The notes under the pieces: model-generated
Told to the model about the DNA's origin: nothing
Databases searched by the model: none
The model's input: only the letters and a program-made list of their open reading frames with translations
Part shown: positions 1 to 7,772 of the stretch, in pieces
How the letters are laid out: every line of letters starts with the position of its first letter
Position numbering within the stretch: the stretch's first letter is position 1
Position numbers and translations under genes: made by a program
NCBI GenBank assembly: GCA_020435185.1
Contig: JAGRAA010000064.1
Location: 1 to 8,390 of the forward strand
Length of the DNA: 8,390 nt
Origin: Bdellovibrionales bacterium
GTDB taxonomy: Bacteria; Bdellovibrionota; Bdellovibrionia; Bdellovibrionales; UBA1609
Reading direction: 5' to 3'

Positions 1-1207
1 TAAGGCCTAAATAAAACAATGCTTGTAAAGATTGAGTCTTACCTGAAAATTTTTTATTTAATTCAATAAAGTATTTATTGGATTCCCGATAATTTCCAAT
101 GTAAATAAGCGATCGACCGGCGTTCCAAAGAGCCTTTTGAGTACTCAAAGTTGCGCCGTCAAGATTATATGCTTTATCAGAAACCAGATAAGAAGATTTA
201 TATAAACCTCTATAAAATAAATAATCTCCCCAGGCGACAAGGCGCTCAACAGGAGCCTGCAAGAGTGACCGAAGCATAGTCTTTGATATCTGTTTGTATT
301 TAAAATCAGCCTTTCTGGCTACCTGATAGTAGATCTGAATAATTTTATTCGACGCCCAATCAGCATTAGCCCCTCCTGGGAACTTTTTAATAAGCTCAGT
401 TCCATCTTCAACAGCAGAAAGTAATTCACCAGCACCTATTGCCTCTTGCATTCTTTTGAATATTTTCGCCTCTTGCTCCGTCATCAAAGTGTCTTTAACG
501 GTCACAGTATTTTCTGTACTCGTAGTTTCTACAACATCCTTTTGACCTAAAGTAACTCGGATAGAATTTAATTTTTCTTGTAGACTCGTATCTCCAGCTG
601 ATTGCAAACTCTTTTTAAAGTAAGATTCCGCTAAGATAAGATTTTGCTCCACAAATGCCATCTCACCTGAAATTCGATACATATATGCTTTTTCTTCATC
701 CGTCATCCAAGCGACATATTGCGATAGTTGATTAAACCTAACCCAAGCTTTAGATCTATCTTGTCGAGTCTCCAAATCTAAAATCTTTAACAGTGCCGAT
801 ATAAAGTTTCTACGAAGAAATACGCTAGCGGTTCCGGTATATAAAAGCAATGGGTTGGATTGAATCTTACCGATAGGCTCTTTTAACGATTCAAATAGAT
901 CCATCTTTGCATCATCTATTAAAGCGCACTCATACCATTCGTTTAATACCCAAGCCTTAATACTTTGCAAACTTTTGTTGTTATATAATTTTTTAGCAAC
1001 AGGAAGACATTGTTTTTTATCTCTCTTGTCTATGGCTTGCTTTAAATAAACCATAGATTTAACCGTTGGAGTTTCTTTGAAAGTCTTTAAGTTTGTTTGA
1101 TTCCATCTTGGAGCTTTCAATTTAGATAAGTCTTCTAAATTTAACTCCACTGCCTCGACAGGACTATATTTAACAAACAAACAAAGAAGGATTATACTCC
1201 TATCCAC
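1..1207 (-). CDS. Secreted helical-repeat protein, possible soluble lytic transglycosylase N-terminus (3' end outside window)
   Basis: An open frame of 402 codons without a stop runs from a GTG at 1207 to the left edge. The GTG overlaps the BatD stop by 8 bases (GTGGATAG). The start MDRSIILLCLFV reads as a short signal peptide with a likely cut after VEA (17-19), giving a periplasmic or secreted product. The rest is almost entirely helical. Residues about 310-402 contain paired helices of TPR type, such as ALWNAGRSLIYIGNYRESNKYF (359-380, shown here in part: WNAGRSLIYIGNY), which resembles the solenoid that precedes the catalytic domain of Slt-type lytic transglycosylases. No catalytic domain is visible, as it would lie past the left edge. 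GGGG lies 15 bases before the GTG, too far for a good ribosome site, so translation may depend on coupling. Alternatives: a BatE-like TPR protein or an unrelated solenoid protein. The reading frame is certain; the function is not. Confidence 0.7.
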   Translation of the reverse strand, partial: MDRSIILLCLFVKYSPVEAVELNLEDLSKLKAPRWNQTNLKTFKETPTVKSMVYLKQAIDKRDKKQCLPVAKKLYNNKSLQSIKAWVLNEWYECALIDDAKMDLFESLKEPIGKIQSNPLLLYTGTASVFLRRNFISALLKILDLETRQDRSKAWVRFNQLSQYVAWMTDEEKAYMYRISGEMAFVEQNLILAESYFKKSLQSAGDTSLQEKLNSIRVTLGQKDVVETTSTENTVTVKDTLMTEQEAKIFKRMQEAIGAGELLSAVEDGTELIKKFPGGANADWASNKIIQIYYQVARKADFKYKQISKTMLRSLLQAPVERLVAWGDYLFYRGLYKSSYLVSDKAYNLDGATLSTQKALWNAGRSLIYIGNYRESNKYFIELNKKFSGKTQSLQALFYLGL

Positions 1208-3110
1208 CCATTTCAAAACTATCCCCTGACTTGCTACTTTCCGTAGTTTGCACCCCTAGAGTTATTGCTCGATTCAATATTTTCTCTAACTGCCCGATTA
1301 ACTTCTTCTGCTCTTCTTTGTCTTTAAGAGATCCAACCACACCCTCTGGAGCAAAGCCAATTCTCTCCAGTTTTTCCATTAGTTTGCTCAAAGGCTGAGA
1401 CAACTCTCTACGAACACTTGGCGGAGTCTTTAAAAGCAATTGCTCTAACTCGACATGAGCACCGCCCTCTTCCGAAACTGCTCCAAAAACAAAATAAATC
1501 GCGTTTGTTCCATCGACGCCAACCTCTCGCCACTCTCCACGATCAATTTTTTGGTAAATCAACTTAATCCTTCTTTTAAGCTCTTCGGAAATATTTTTTT
1601 GCTTTTGACCAAAGCCATTTTCCACATAAAACCGCCATCCTAAAATCATCAGAGACAATAATATTAAACCTATCCACATAGGATAGTTAATCATTTGAGA
1701 AGAGCTCTCCTGCCAAGCTACGACAAGTGCTGGTGAATACACTTGTGCTTTTGGCTGCTCTCCTGCCTGATTGGTTAGAGGTGTCGATGCCATTTTTTGA
1801 CTATCATCCCCGGGCAAAACGGTAAATCGATAGCCTGGAATTTTTTGGTCATAGAACTCAGCCGTCTCGGGGTTAAACAAACTAATTGTCGTCTCAGGAA
1901 TTTCTACTTCCCCAGCCTCTCTGGGTATAATGAGCAGTTCAAATTCTTTATAGCTTTTTCCGGTTTTAAAAAATTTGCTATCCTTTTTGGTATCATACAA
2001 CTCCAAAGATGGAGGTAATTCTAAACTCGGCAAATCTATTAACTTAGCATTTCCTTTACCCTCAAATCGAATGGTATAACTAATCGGCTCATTGACTTTA
2101 ACTTTGCTTAAGTCATCTTTATTTAATGTGCTTTTTAAAGTAAACACTCCTACAGCTCCAGAAAAATTCTTAGGCATTTTGTCCGTCGGAATAGGCAACA
2201 CATCGACCTTTACCTCTTTAGAAGCTTTTGTATACTCATAGGCCTGTCCCATAAAGCCAAAGTTTCCTCTGGTAATAACTTTACATTTTGCTTTATAGGA
2301 GTCTATCTTGACTTTCCCTTCTTTGATGGGAAAAAGAGCATAAGAGGCTAATAAGGCCTTTCTATAAACTAACCCATTAATAACTTCTTGCTCCCAATTT
2401 AATCGAGTAGAAACCTCAATATCCTCTTTCCAAAAACCATTTAGGCTTGGGTATTTTAATGTATCTATTTCGGTAACATGTCCTCTTGTATATAAGTACC
2501 AACTTGCTGTAATTTGTTCACCAACATAGGCTTTACTTTTATCAACCTCCAGTTGAATAAAAAATGCCTCTTTGGGATTGCTCGGTTGGGTCTTAAAGCC
2601 CGGCACTTGCCGACGTCTGAGCATTTGCGAAAACATATCATCCAGATCTTCAAAGGGGTCCGTTGAATTATTGGGCGCCTGTCGCGGAGCAATTTTATTT
2701 TTGTTTCCTCTACTATCTAAAACAGCAATTTCAATAGGCTTCGTTCTGATAGACCGTCCATTGACGTTCACAATCGCACTACTAATAGTCACTTTCCCTT
2801 TGCGCTTAGGAGCTAACATATAATGAAAAGACTCTTGTCTTATGGTTTTAAAAGTCCCATTTTCAAAGGTGCTATGTGTACTCGCTCCCCTCCAAGTATT
2901 TAACAAATCAAAATCATTTAAATCTGGCAACTTAGGCTCTTCCACCGAAACACTACTGGAGCTAGAAACCGTAATCGTCAATGTAAAGGTATCTCCTTCA
3001 CTCATTTGATTACGATCCACCGTTGACTGAACCTCAATAGGACTTTCACCAAAGGCAACTGCTGTAAAGAACATCAAGAATATTAAAGTTAATTTACCAA
3101 TCTTTTTCAC
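1200..3110 (-). CDS. batD: BatD, periplasmic protein with C-terminal membrane anchor (oxygen-tolerance family)
   Basis: A 636-residue protein of the BatD type. It begins with a signal peptide (KK then a hydrophobic core to about residue 20, likely cut near AFG). A long beta-rich periplasmic region (about 22-470) follows, in which Ig-like repeats are suggested by recurring motifs: SEGDTFTLTITV (37-48), VGEQITASW (196-204) and VNEPISYTIRF (339-349), each a likely domain start. A polar, disordered-looking segment lies at about 133-180 and includes RRR 165-167. One membrane span at about 476-494 is followed by a cytoplasmic helical tail of about 140 residues. The GTG start at 3110 is supported by AAGGAG 7 bases upstream inside batC. 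The stop overlaps the next gene's GTG. BatD is the hallmark large periplasmic subunit of the cluster; its ligand is unknown. Confidence 0.93.
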   Translation of the reverse strand: MKKIGKLTLIFLMFFTAVAFGESPIEVQSTVDRNQMSEGDTFTLTITVSSSSSVSVEEPKLPDLNDFDLLNTWRGASTHSTFENGTFKTIRQESFHYMLAPKRKGKVTISSAIVNVNGRSIRTKPIEIAVLDSRGNKNKIAPRQAPNNSTDPFEDLDDMFSQMLRRRQVPGFKTQPSNPKEAFFIQLEVDKSKAYVGEQITASWYLYTRGHVTEIDTLKYPSLNGFWKEDIEVSTRLNWEQEVINGLVYRKALLASYALFPIKEGKVKIDSYKAKCKVITRGNFGFMGQAYEYTKASKEVKVDVLPIPTDKMPKNFSGAVGVFTLKSTLNKDDLSKVKVNEPISYTIRFEGKGNAKLIDLPSLELPPSLELYDTKKDSKFFKTGKSYKEFELLIIPREAGEVEIPETTISLFNPETAEFYDQKIPGYRFTVLPGDDSQKMASTPLTNQAGEQPKAQVYSPALVVAWQESSSQMINYPMWIGLILLSLMILGWRFYVENGFGQKQKNISEELKRRIKLIYQKIDRGEWREVGVDGTNAIYFVFGAVSEEGGAHVELEQLLLKTPPSVRRELSQPLSKLMEKLERIGFAPEGVVGSLKDKEEQKKLIGQLEKILNRAITLGVQTTESSKSGDSFEMGG

Positions 3111-3921
3111 GAGGCGACTCCTTAGAGCCTTTTTGATATTCTTCGGCTCTAATTTTTTGTTCTTGGTTAGTAATTTCTTCCAGAATTTTTCTTACATCAT
3201 TTTTTGACAAAGGGCCTTTGTACTTTCGAGGCTGCTTTTTGCCATTTTGAACCGGCTTCTTTGAATCTCCCTTATCATCTTTATCTTTATCTTTATCACC
3301 ATTTCCGTCCTGATCTTTTTTATCTTGATCACTTCCGTCTGAATTATCTCCTTCTCCTGAGCCTTGACCTTGTCCCATCCATAAGAGCTCTATATTGTTT
3401 TTAACTTCTTGAGAATCAGGGTTTATATCCAAAGCCAATTGATAGTTTTTTAAGGCCTCACTAATATTTTTTTGCTCAGCTCTAACTCTAGCCAGATTAA
3501 AAAATGCATAAAATTTTAATTCCGGATTTTGCTCACTCTTGATAATGGCTTCATTTTCGATAGCGGCTTTATCTAACTGCTTTAATAACTCAAATATAAT
3601 AGCTAGATTTAATCTTGCCGAAGAGTTATCTGGATCTTCTGATAATGCCTGTAATTCAAAACTCAGAGCTTGGTTCAAAAAAGCGGGATCAATGTCAACA
3701 TCCTCTGGTTTAAAAGAGCGACCTTCTTGTTGCGCTTTCGCCTGAGCCTTTTGGGTTTCTTCGGTTAACAGATTAAAGTATTGTTTTATTTTTTCAACCG
3801 CACGATTATTATTTTTAATGACGTCAATGTTTTCAAGCGTCATTCCATCGAATACACTCCCCCACGCAGGAAAATTAAATAGTAAAAACATTAAAAAGGT
3901 AATTTCTTTAATTTTCAACAA
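3094..3921 (-). CDS. batC: BatC, secreted TPR protein with charged low-complexity linker
   Basis: With the TTG start at 3921 this is a 275-residue protein. It has a signal peptide (KIKEITFLMFLLF core, likely cut after AWG at 19-21), two TPR-like helix pairs at about 96-131 and 133-169 (second ends ALDINPD), a Gly/Asp/Lys/Gln linker at about 183-228, and a helical tail at about 238-265 (LSKNDVRKILEEI) that matches the usual BatC ending. TPRs bind proteins, so it is probably a periplasmic scaffold for BatA/B/D. Start choice: a TTG at 3972 gives a longer frame but adds a charged leader before the signal peptide. TTG 3921 has AAGGA 10 bases upstream and leaves a sensible signal peptide; TTG 3918 and ATG 3891 are alternatives. 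The gene overlaps the BatB end by 14 bases and BatD by 17. Confidence 0.88.
   Translation of the reverse strand: MLKIKEITFLMFLLFNFPAWGSVFDGMTLENIDVIKNNNRAVEKIKQYFNLLTEETQKAQAKAQQEGRSFKPEDVDIDPAFLNQALSFELQALSEDPDNSSARLNLAIIFELLKQLDKAAIENEAIIKSEQNPELKFYAFFNLARVRAEQKNISEALKNYQLALDINPDSQEVKNNIELLWMGQGQGSGEGDNSDGSDQDKKDQDGNGDKDKDKDDKGDSKKPVQNGKKQPRKYKGPLSKNDVRKILEEITNQEQKIRAEEYQKGSKESPREKDW
3118..3123 (-). promoter_or_regulatory. Ribosome binding site for batD (GTG start)
   Basis: A strong AAGGAG on the minus strand inside the 3' end of batC, 7 bases before the GTG at 3110. It fixes the GTG start, which is followed directly by the KKIGK signal-peptide leader. Confidence 0.85.
3277..3297 (+). repeat. 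Short hexanucleotide repeat inside batC
   Basis: Three and a half perfect copies of ATCTTT on the plus strand (GATAAA units on the coding strand), encoding alternating Asp-Lys in the BatC linker. The 6-base unit keeps the reading frame if the copy number changes. Confidence 0.85.
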
Positions 3922-4978
3922 CTTCGAATCGTCCTTTCCAAATTCTACCTTGAGCCTTTCTATCTCCAACAAGGAGTTCGATAAGAGCTAAAATAATACC
4001 AAAAAAAAGTATGGTTTGAAAATACTCATCATAGTTTGTAGTTTCTGTTGAACTAAATGCCGACTTTTCTAATTTTAAAATATCCGAATAAACCTGATTG
4101 ATTGCATCCGATCCAAAGGTCACATGATGAAAACTTCCTTTTCCTGTTTTCGCCAAATTCTTTAAAATAGTTCCTTTTGTTTTAGATAAAATAGGATTAC
4201 CAGCATGATCTTTTTTGTAACCCTTCAAGTTCCCCCATCTGTCTTTTAAAGGAATGGGTGCTCCTCTTTCGGTTCCGAATCCAAGAGTGAAAATTCTAAC
4301 TCCTTGTTTAGCAACTTTCTCAGCCTGCTCTAAGGCTCCAGGTTCATTATCTTCACCATCTGAGGCAATAATGATAGCTCGAGTAACCACAGCATCCTCA
4401 TCCCCTTCAACTCCTCCTCTATCAAATGCCGCTTCAGCCTCAGCTAGTGCTTTTCTAAATTCAGTGCCCTGAGTGCTCACTGTTTCAGTCCCTAAAGAAT
4501 CAATAAACATATTTAATGCGCTTTTATCTTGAGTCACAGGACTCAAAACTACCGCCGATCCGGCAAATGCGATTAAGCCAATTCTGTCTCCAAAGGCTCG
4601 ATCAACTAATCGTTTGAGTTCTTTTTTCGCCAAATCCAACCGACTTGGTTTTGCATCCTCAGCTAACATACTGTTTGACACATCCACCATGAGAATAAGC
4701 TCTATCCCTTCACTTTTTACTTTCTTTTTGTTCTGCCCTACCTGAGGAGCTGCCAAAGAAAACACAAACAACGCTAAAACTAAATACTGTAATCGCCGCT
4801 TTAAATTTCTCTTTGTTAAAGAAACCGAAAAACTTAAGAACTTGGATATTCTATCTCCGTAAGCAGCATGTATCCTTTTACGAGTTCGTCCTTGAAAGAC
4901 CTTGAACAAAATCCACAGTATTGGAATTATCCACAAGAGTTGAAAGGCTGCTGGGTTTTCAAAACGAAAAGATTCCAT
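3908..4978 (-). CDS. batB: BatB, inner-membrane VWA-domain protein
   Basis: A 356-residue paralogue of BatA with the same layout: a span at about 12-28, a second at about 63-80 ending in SLAAPQ (a BatA-like signature), a VWA domain at about 91-305, and a C-terminal span at about 321-337. The metal site is complete: D99-x-S101-x-S103 (DVSNS), T172 in QGTEF, and D207 in ASDGED. The segment at about 240-265 (PLKDRWGNLKGYKKD region) is a loop also typical of BatA/BatB, where the VWA domain is extended before the last helix. The start is ATG 4978, 2 bases after the BatA stop, with AAAGGGG 8 bases upstream. BatA and BatB are thought to form hetero-complexes in the inner membrane. Its last codons overlap the BatC start region, suggesting coupled translation. 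Confidence 0.95.
   Translation of the reverse strand: MESFRFENPAAFQLLWIIPILWILFKVFQGRTRKRIHAAYGDRISKFLSFSVSLTKRNLKRRLQYLVLALFVFSLAAPQVGQNKKKVKSEGIELILMVDVSNSMLAEDAKPSRLDLAKKELKRLVDRAFGDRIGLIAFAGSAVVLSPVTQDKSALNMFIDSLGTETVSTQGTEFRKALAEAEAAFDRGGVEGDEDAVVTRAIIIASDGEDNEPGALEQAEKVAKQGVRIFTLGFGTERGAPIPLKDRWGNLKGYKKDHAGNPILSKTKGTILKNLAKTGKGSFHHVTFGSDAINQVYSDILKLEKSAFSSTETTNYDEYFQTILFFGIILALIELLVGDRKAQGRIWKGRFEVVEN
3932..3936 (-). promoter_or_regulatory. Ribosome binding site for batC (TTG start)
   Basis: AAGGA on the minus strand inside the end of batB, 10 bases before TTG 3921 and 13 before TTG 3918. It supports a start at one of these two adjacent TTG codons over the TTG at 3972 or the ATG at 3891, which has only a weak purine stretch upstream. 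Confidence 0.6.
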
Positions 4979-4980
4979 AC

Positions 4981-5988
4981 TTATAACCCCTTTCTTAAAA
5001 CTGTCGCGGACAACAATAATGAAATTATATAGAGAACAACCGCAATAAATAAATAACTCTTAAATAACTCCGTATACTTGGTGTAAGAGTTGGATTCTAT
5101 TTTTGTTTTTTCAAGTTTATTGATATCTTCAAATACGTTCTTAAGGGCATTACTCGTAGTGGCTCGGTAATACTTTCCTCCGGTCTCTTGTGCCATCTGA
5201 CCTAAAAGTTGCTCGTTAATCTTACTATGAATAGGACGATATTTTTTTACTTTACGCCCAAGCCCATCTTCCATAATTACCGGCAAGCTGGCCTGTCCAT
5301 CTTTCCCCATGCCGATGGAATATATCTTTACCCCATATCCTTTAGCGATATCCAAAGCCGTCAAAGGATCAATCGTACCGCTATTGTTCTCTCCGTCAGT
5401 CAAAAAAATTACCACTCTACTTTTTGCCACAGAATCTTTAAGCCGTCCCACTGCATTTGCTAATGCCACACCGATAGCCGTGCCCATTTTTATACTTCTA
5501 CTGGTTGTCACTTCTCTTAGGCTCTTCAGTAATAATGGATAATCTAATGTCATGGGCACTCTCGTATAAGACTCTCCACTAAATACCACCAAACCTATAC
5601 GATCCGAATTTCTTTTTTGAATAAATTCTCTAATAATTTTTTTTGAGGCTTCCAATCTATTTTCAGGCTTCATATCTTCAATAAGCATACTGTCCGAAAT
5701 ATCTAATGTAACAACTATATCAATCCCTTCAACGTTTCTTTTAATTTTTGTATCAGCCTTTTGAGGTCGAGCCAGCGCGACAATGGCAAATCCTAAAGCC
5801 ACAACCTTTAAAACTTTGGGTAAACCAATAATTCTTACTTTTAATCCTGGGGATACAGACCTAATGATTTTCAAACTACTAAACTGAAAAGAAGAATACT
5901 TTTTCTTTCTTTGAAGATAATTCCATACAATAACAAAGACTAATGGAACAAAAAACAAGAATGCCCATAGAGAATGCCACTCAATCAT
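4981..5988 (-). CDS. batA: BatA, inner-membrane VWA-domain protein
   Basis: A 335-residue protein with the BatA architecture: a hydrophobic N-terminal segment (about 7-25), a second span (about 57-75) ending in the signature ALARPQ (71-76), a VWA domain (about 88-290), and a C-terminal span (about 308-328). The metal-ion-dependent adhesion site is intact: D96-x-S98-x-S100 (DISDS), T170 in MGTAIG, and D198 in LTDGEN. VWA domains bind protein partners through a bound divalent metal, so this is likely a membrane-anchored partner of MoxR or of BatB. With two N-terminal spans and one C-terminal span, the VWA domain probably sits on the cytoplasmic or periplasmic side as one continuous block between spans 2 and 3. 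Start ATG 5988 has GAGG 6 bases upstream and overlaps the previous stop as ATGA. BatB starts 2 bases after its stop. Confidence 0.95.
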   Translation of the reverse strand: MIEWHSLWAFLFFVPLVFVIVWNYLQRKKKYSSFQFSSLKIIRSVSPGLKVRIIGLPKVLKVVALGFAIVALARPQKADTKIKRNVEGIDIVVTLDISDSMLIEDMKPENRLEASKKIIREFIQKRNSDRIGLVVFSGESYTRVPMTLDYPLLLKSLREVTTSRSIKMGTAIGVALANAVGRLKDSVAKSRVVIFLTDGENNSGTIDPLTALDIAKGYGVKIYSIGMGKDGQASLPVIMEDGLGRKVKKYRPIHSKINEQLLGQMAQETGGKYYRATTSNALKNVFEDINKLEKTKIESNSYTKYTELFKSYLFIAVVLYIISLLLSATVLRKGL

Positions 5989-6899
5989 TTTATTCCTCTT
6001 TTATTTTTAAAAGATTGGATTTTTCCACCAATCTGAACACCCATTTCGGCAATCTGTTCGCAATCATAAAAACTGCAGGCTTCATTTTTTTTGAGCTTAT
6101 CTATTTCAAACAACCAGCGCTTTATTTTTGCGCCAAATTCCTCATAAATAATTCTATGGCGTTTTTTGATCTCAGCCATAGTCTCTTTACTACTCCATTG
6201 ATGAGCGGGGACTTTAAATTCTCGCACTAAATACATTCTTACGTTTTCATCCAGTTTCGCTAAAAATAAGCTTTCATTGAAGTCTTCTTTTCTGGCCGAT
6301 TCTTTCATGTTTGCCATTCTTTGAAGCTTTCTGACCTCTTTGTTATAAAATTGAAATGGAGTCAGCGCTGTTTTAAATTGAGTTAACTCATCCACAACAC
6401 GTTTTCTTTGAGAGTATTTACGATAGCGACTCACGATCAACCAAAGCAATAGAATGGCAAAACAACCCCAACCCAACCAATACCAGACTGGCAAACTCAA
6501 CTCGAGAGGACCAGCCGGGCCTTTTAATTGAGGCTGCTCACCTTCTTTAAGAACCGACTTAATATCAAATTCCAAAGGTGAAGTTAAAAACATCACTCCG
6601 TTGCCTTCTATTCTAACCTGGTAGTTTGAATAATGCTTTGGCTTATAACTAGTAACAACTAAATCTACCCTCGTGTTACTTAAACTCCCCACCTCTAACA
6701 CATTGAGAGTATATTCCAAATTTTTATCTTCTGCAGGAAATTGAATAGTAAGGGGCTTTTTAAGTTCTTGAAGTTCGTCGCCAGTACAAACCAGTGTAAA
6801 TTTATCTCCGACCGTTAAATCATTAAGATCTTTTTTGTATTTCTCAAAATGACATTCCCATTGTGGAAGCTTTTCTTCCATCGTCGAATCACTATTCAT
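5985..6899 (-). CDS. Single-span membrane protein of Bat operon, DUF4381/BatX-like
   Basis: A 304-residue protein in the slot between DUF58 and BatA, where many Bat operons carry a poorly characterised membrane protein. Residues 1-135 look beta-rich, with Cys16 and Cys38 and a Pro/Gly-rich stretch (KGPAGPLELSLP, 126-137) just before one strong membrane span at about 138-157. The span is followed by a basic patch (RYRKYSQRKR, 158-167), which predicts a cytoplasmic C-terminal half and a periplasmic N-terminal half. The C-terminal region is helical and charged. No N-terminal signal peptide is visible, and an in-frame TAG two codons upstream of ATG 6899 rules out a longer start. GGAG lies 9 bases before the ATG. 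Both ends are ATGA overlaps, so translation is probably coupled. The operon role is clear from position; the family name is my inference from layout, not from a profile match. Confidence 0.75.
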   Translation of the reverse strand: MNSDSTMEEKLPQWECHFEKYKKDLNDLTVGDKFTLVCTGDELQELKKPLTIQFPAEDKNLEYTLNVLEVGSLSNTRVDLVVTSYKPKHYSNYQVRIEGNGVMFLTSPLEFDIKSVLKEGEQPQLKGPAGPLELSLPVWYWLGWGCFAILLLWLIVSRYRKYSQRKRVVDELTQFKTALTPFQFYNKEVRKLQRMANMKESARKEDFNESLFLAKLDENVRMYLVREFKVPAHQWSSKETMAEIKKRHRIIYEEFGAKIKRWLFEIDKLKKNEACSFYDCEQIAEMGVQIGGKIQSFKNKRGIK

Positions 6900-7771
6900 C
6901 GTCTATTTCTCCGACGAAAAAAAGTAATCAGAGGATCAACAAAATCTTTACCCACCTGAACATCTATACGCTCTACTTTTGATTTCCTCAGCAAGCTGTC
7001 TCTTTCTTCAATACTTCTCAAATAAGCCTTTTCAAAATCTCTTCGAAAAGACACACTCCCCGTGTCTACTGTAATTAACTCTCCCGTTTCGGCGTCATGA
7101 AGATCTACAACTCCTATATCCGGAAGCTTAAACTCCGTAGGATCATTAATAACCACTGCCACAGTGTCATGCTTGTTCCCAAGAACTCTTAAAGACTGAT
7201 CAAAGTGATCGTCAATAAAATCACTAAATATAAAAACATGAGCTTTTTTCTTTAAAACCTGCAATATGTGCTCAAAACCAACATTCAGATTAGTTTTTCT
7301 AGAAAGAGGTTTAAAGTAATACAAGTCCCTCATCAGTCGATGAATGTGACCATGTCCCTTTTTGGGAGGAACATAATGCTCCACTTGATCAGAAAATAGC
7401 AAAAGCCCGACCGGATCGTTGTTCTTTGCTGCCGTAAAACTGATGAGAGCCGCCAAATGATTAAAAACTTCACCTTTAAAGTATTGATGAGAGCCATAAT
7501 CTGATGAGCCACTGACGTCCACTGCCAGCAACACCATCATCTCTCGCTCTTCATCAAATTTTTTAATAAATGGCTTACCTGTTCTGGCGGTAACCGGCCA
7601 AGAGATGGATCGAATATCATCACCAGGGACATACTCTCTAAATTCTGCAAAAGTCATCCCTTGGCCCTTAAAGGCCGAATGGTACTCTCCCGAGAAAAGA
7701 TTGTTTACAACCTTTCTCGTTCCAATTTCTAATAACTTAATTTTTTTTAAAATCTCTGGAGGTAAAGACAA
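6896..7771 (-). CDS. DUF58 / VWA-like protein of the MoxR-Bat operon
   Basis: A 291-residue protein with the full DUF58 layout and no signal peptide or membrane span, so probably cytoplasmic. The N-terminal block has FSGEYHSAFKGQG (26-38) and REYVPGDD (45-52), followed by TARTGKPF (61-68). A VWA-like fold follows with metal-site residues D85-x-S87-x-S89, a candidate Thr at 160, and D184 in FSDF. The usual IDW after PGDD reads ISW (56-58), so one commonly conserved Asp is Ser. The start is TTG at 7771, chosen because GGAGG lies 9 bases upstream inside the MoxR end and because the MSLPPEILKK start fits the family. The gene ends in an ATGA overlap with the next gene. It is a likely client or partner of MoxR; the molecular role of DUF58 proteins is not settled. 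Confidence 0.93.
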   Translation of the reverse strand: MSLPPEILKKIKLLEIGTRKVVNNLFSGEYHSAFKGQGMTFAEFREYVPGDDIRSISWPVTARTGKPFIKKFDEEREMMVLLAVDVSGSSDYGSHQYFKGEVFNHLAALISFTAAKNNDPVGLLLFSDQVEHYVPPKKGHGHIHRLMRDLYYFKPLSRKTNLNVGFEHILQVLKKKAHVFIFSDFIDDHFDQSLRVLGNKHDTVAVVINDPTEFKLPDIGVVDLHDAETGELITVDTGSVSFRRDFEKAYLRSIEERDSLLRKSKVERIDVQVGKDFVDPLITFFRRRNRR

Positions 7772-7772
7772 A

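Noticed and set aside
2465..2823. Short open frames in batD on both strands (2465-2692 minus, 2572-2823 plus)
   Set aside because: They lie wholly inside batD in other frames, show no family features, and batD itself is clearly coding across this stretch.
3922..3972. Upstream TTG at 3972 as the batC start (292 residues)
   Set aside because: It would add 17 charged residues before an obvious signal peptide and overlap batB by 65 bases; AAGGA at 3932-3936 supports a TTG at 3921 or 3918.
4254..4472. Plus-strand open frame rich in Ser/Ala/Pro opposite batB
   Set aside because: It is the antisense reading of the conserved VWA domain; its composition follows from the opposite strand.
5943..6230. 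Plus-strand open frame of 95 codons across the BatA/membrane-protein junction
   Set aside because: It is antisense to two well-supported coupled genes and has no recognisable domain.
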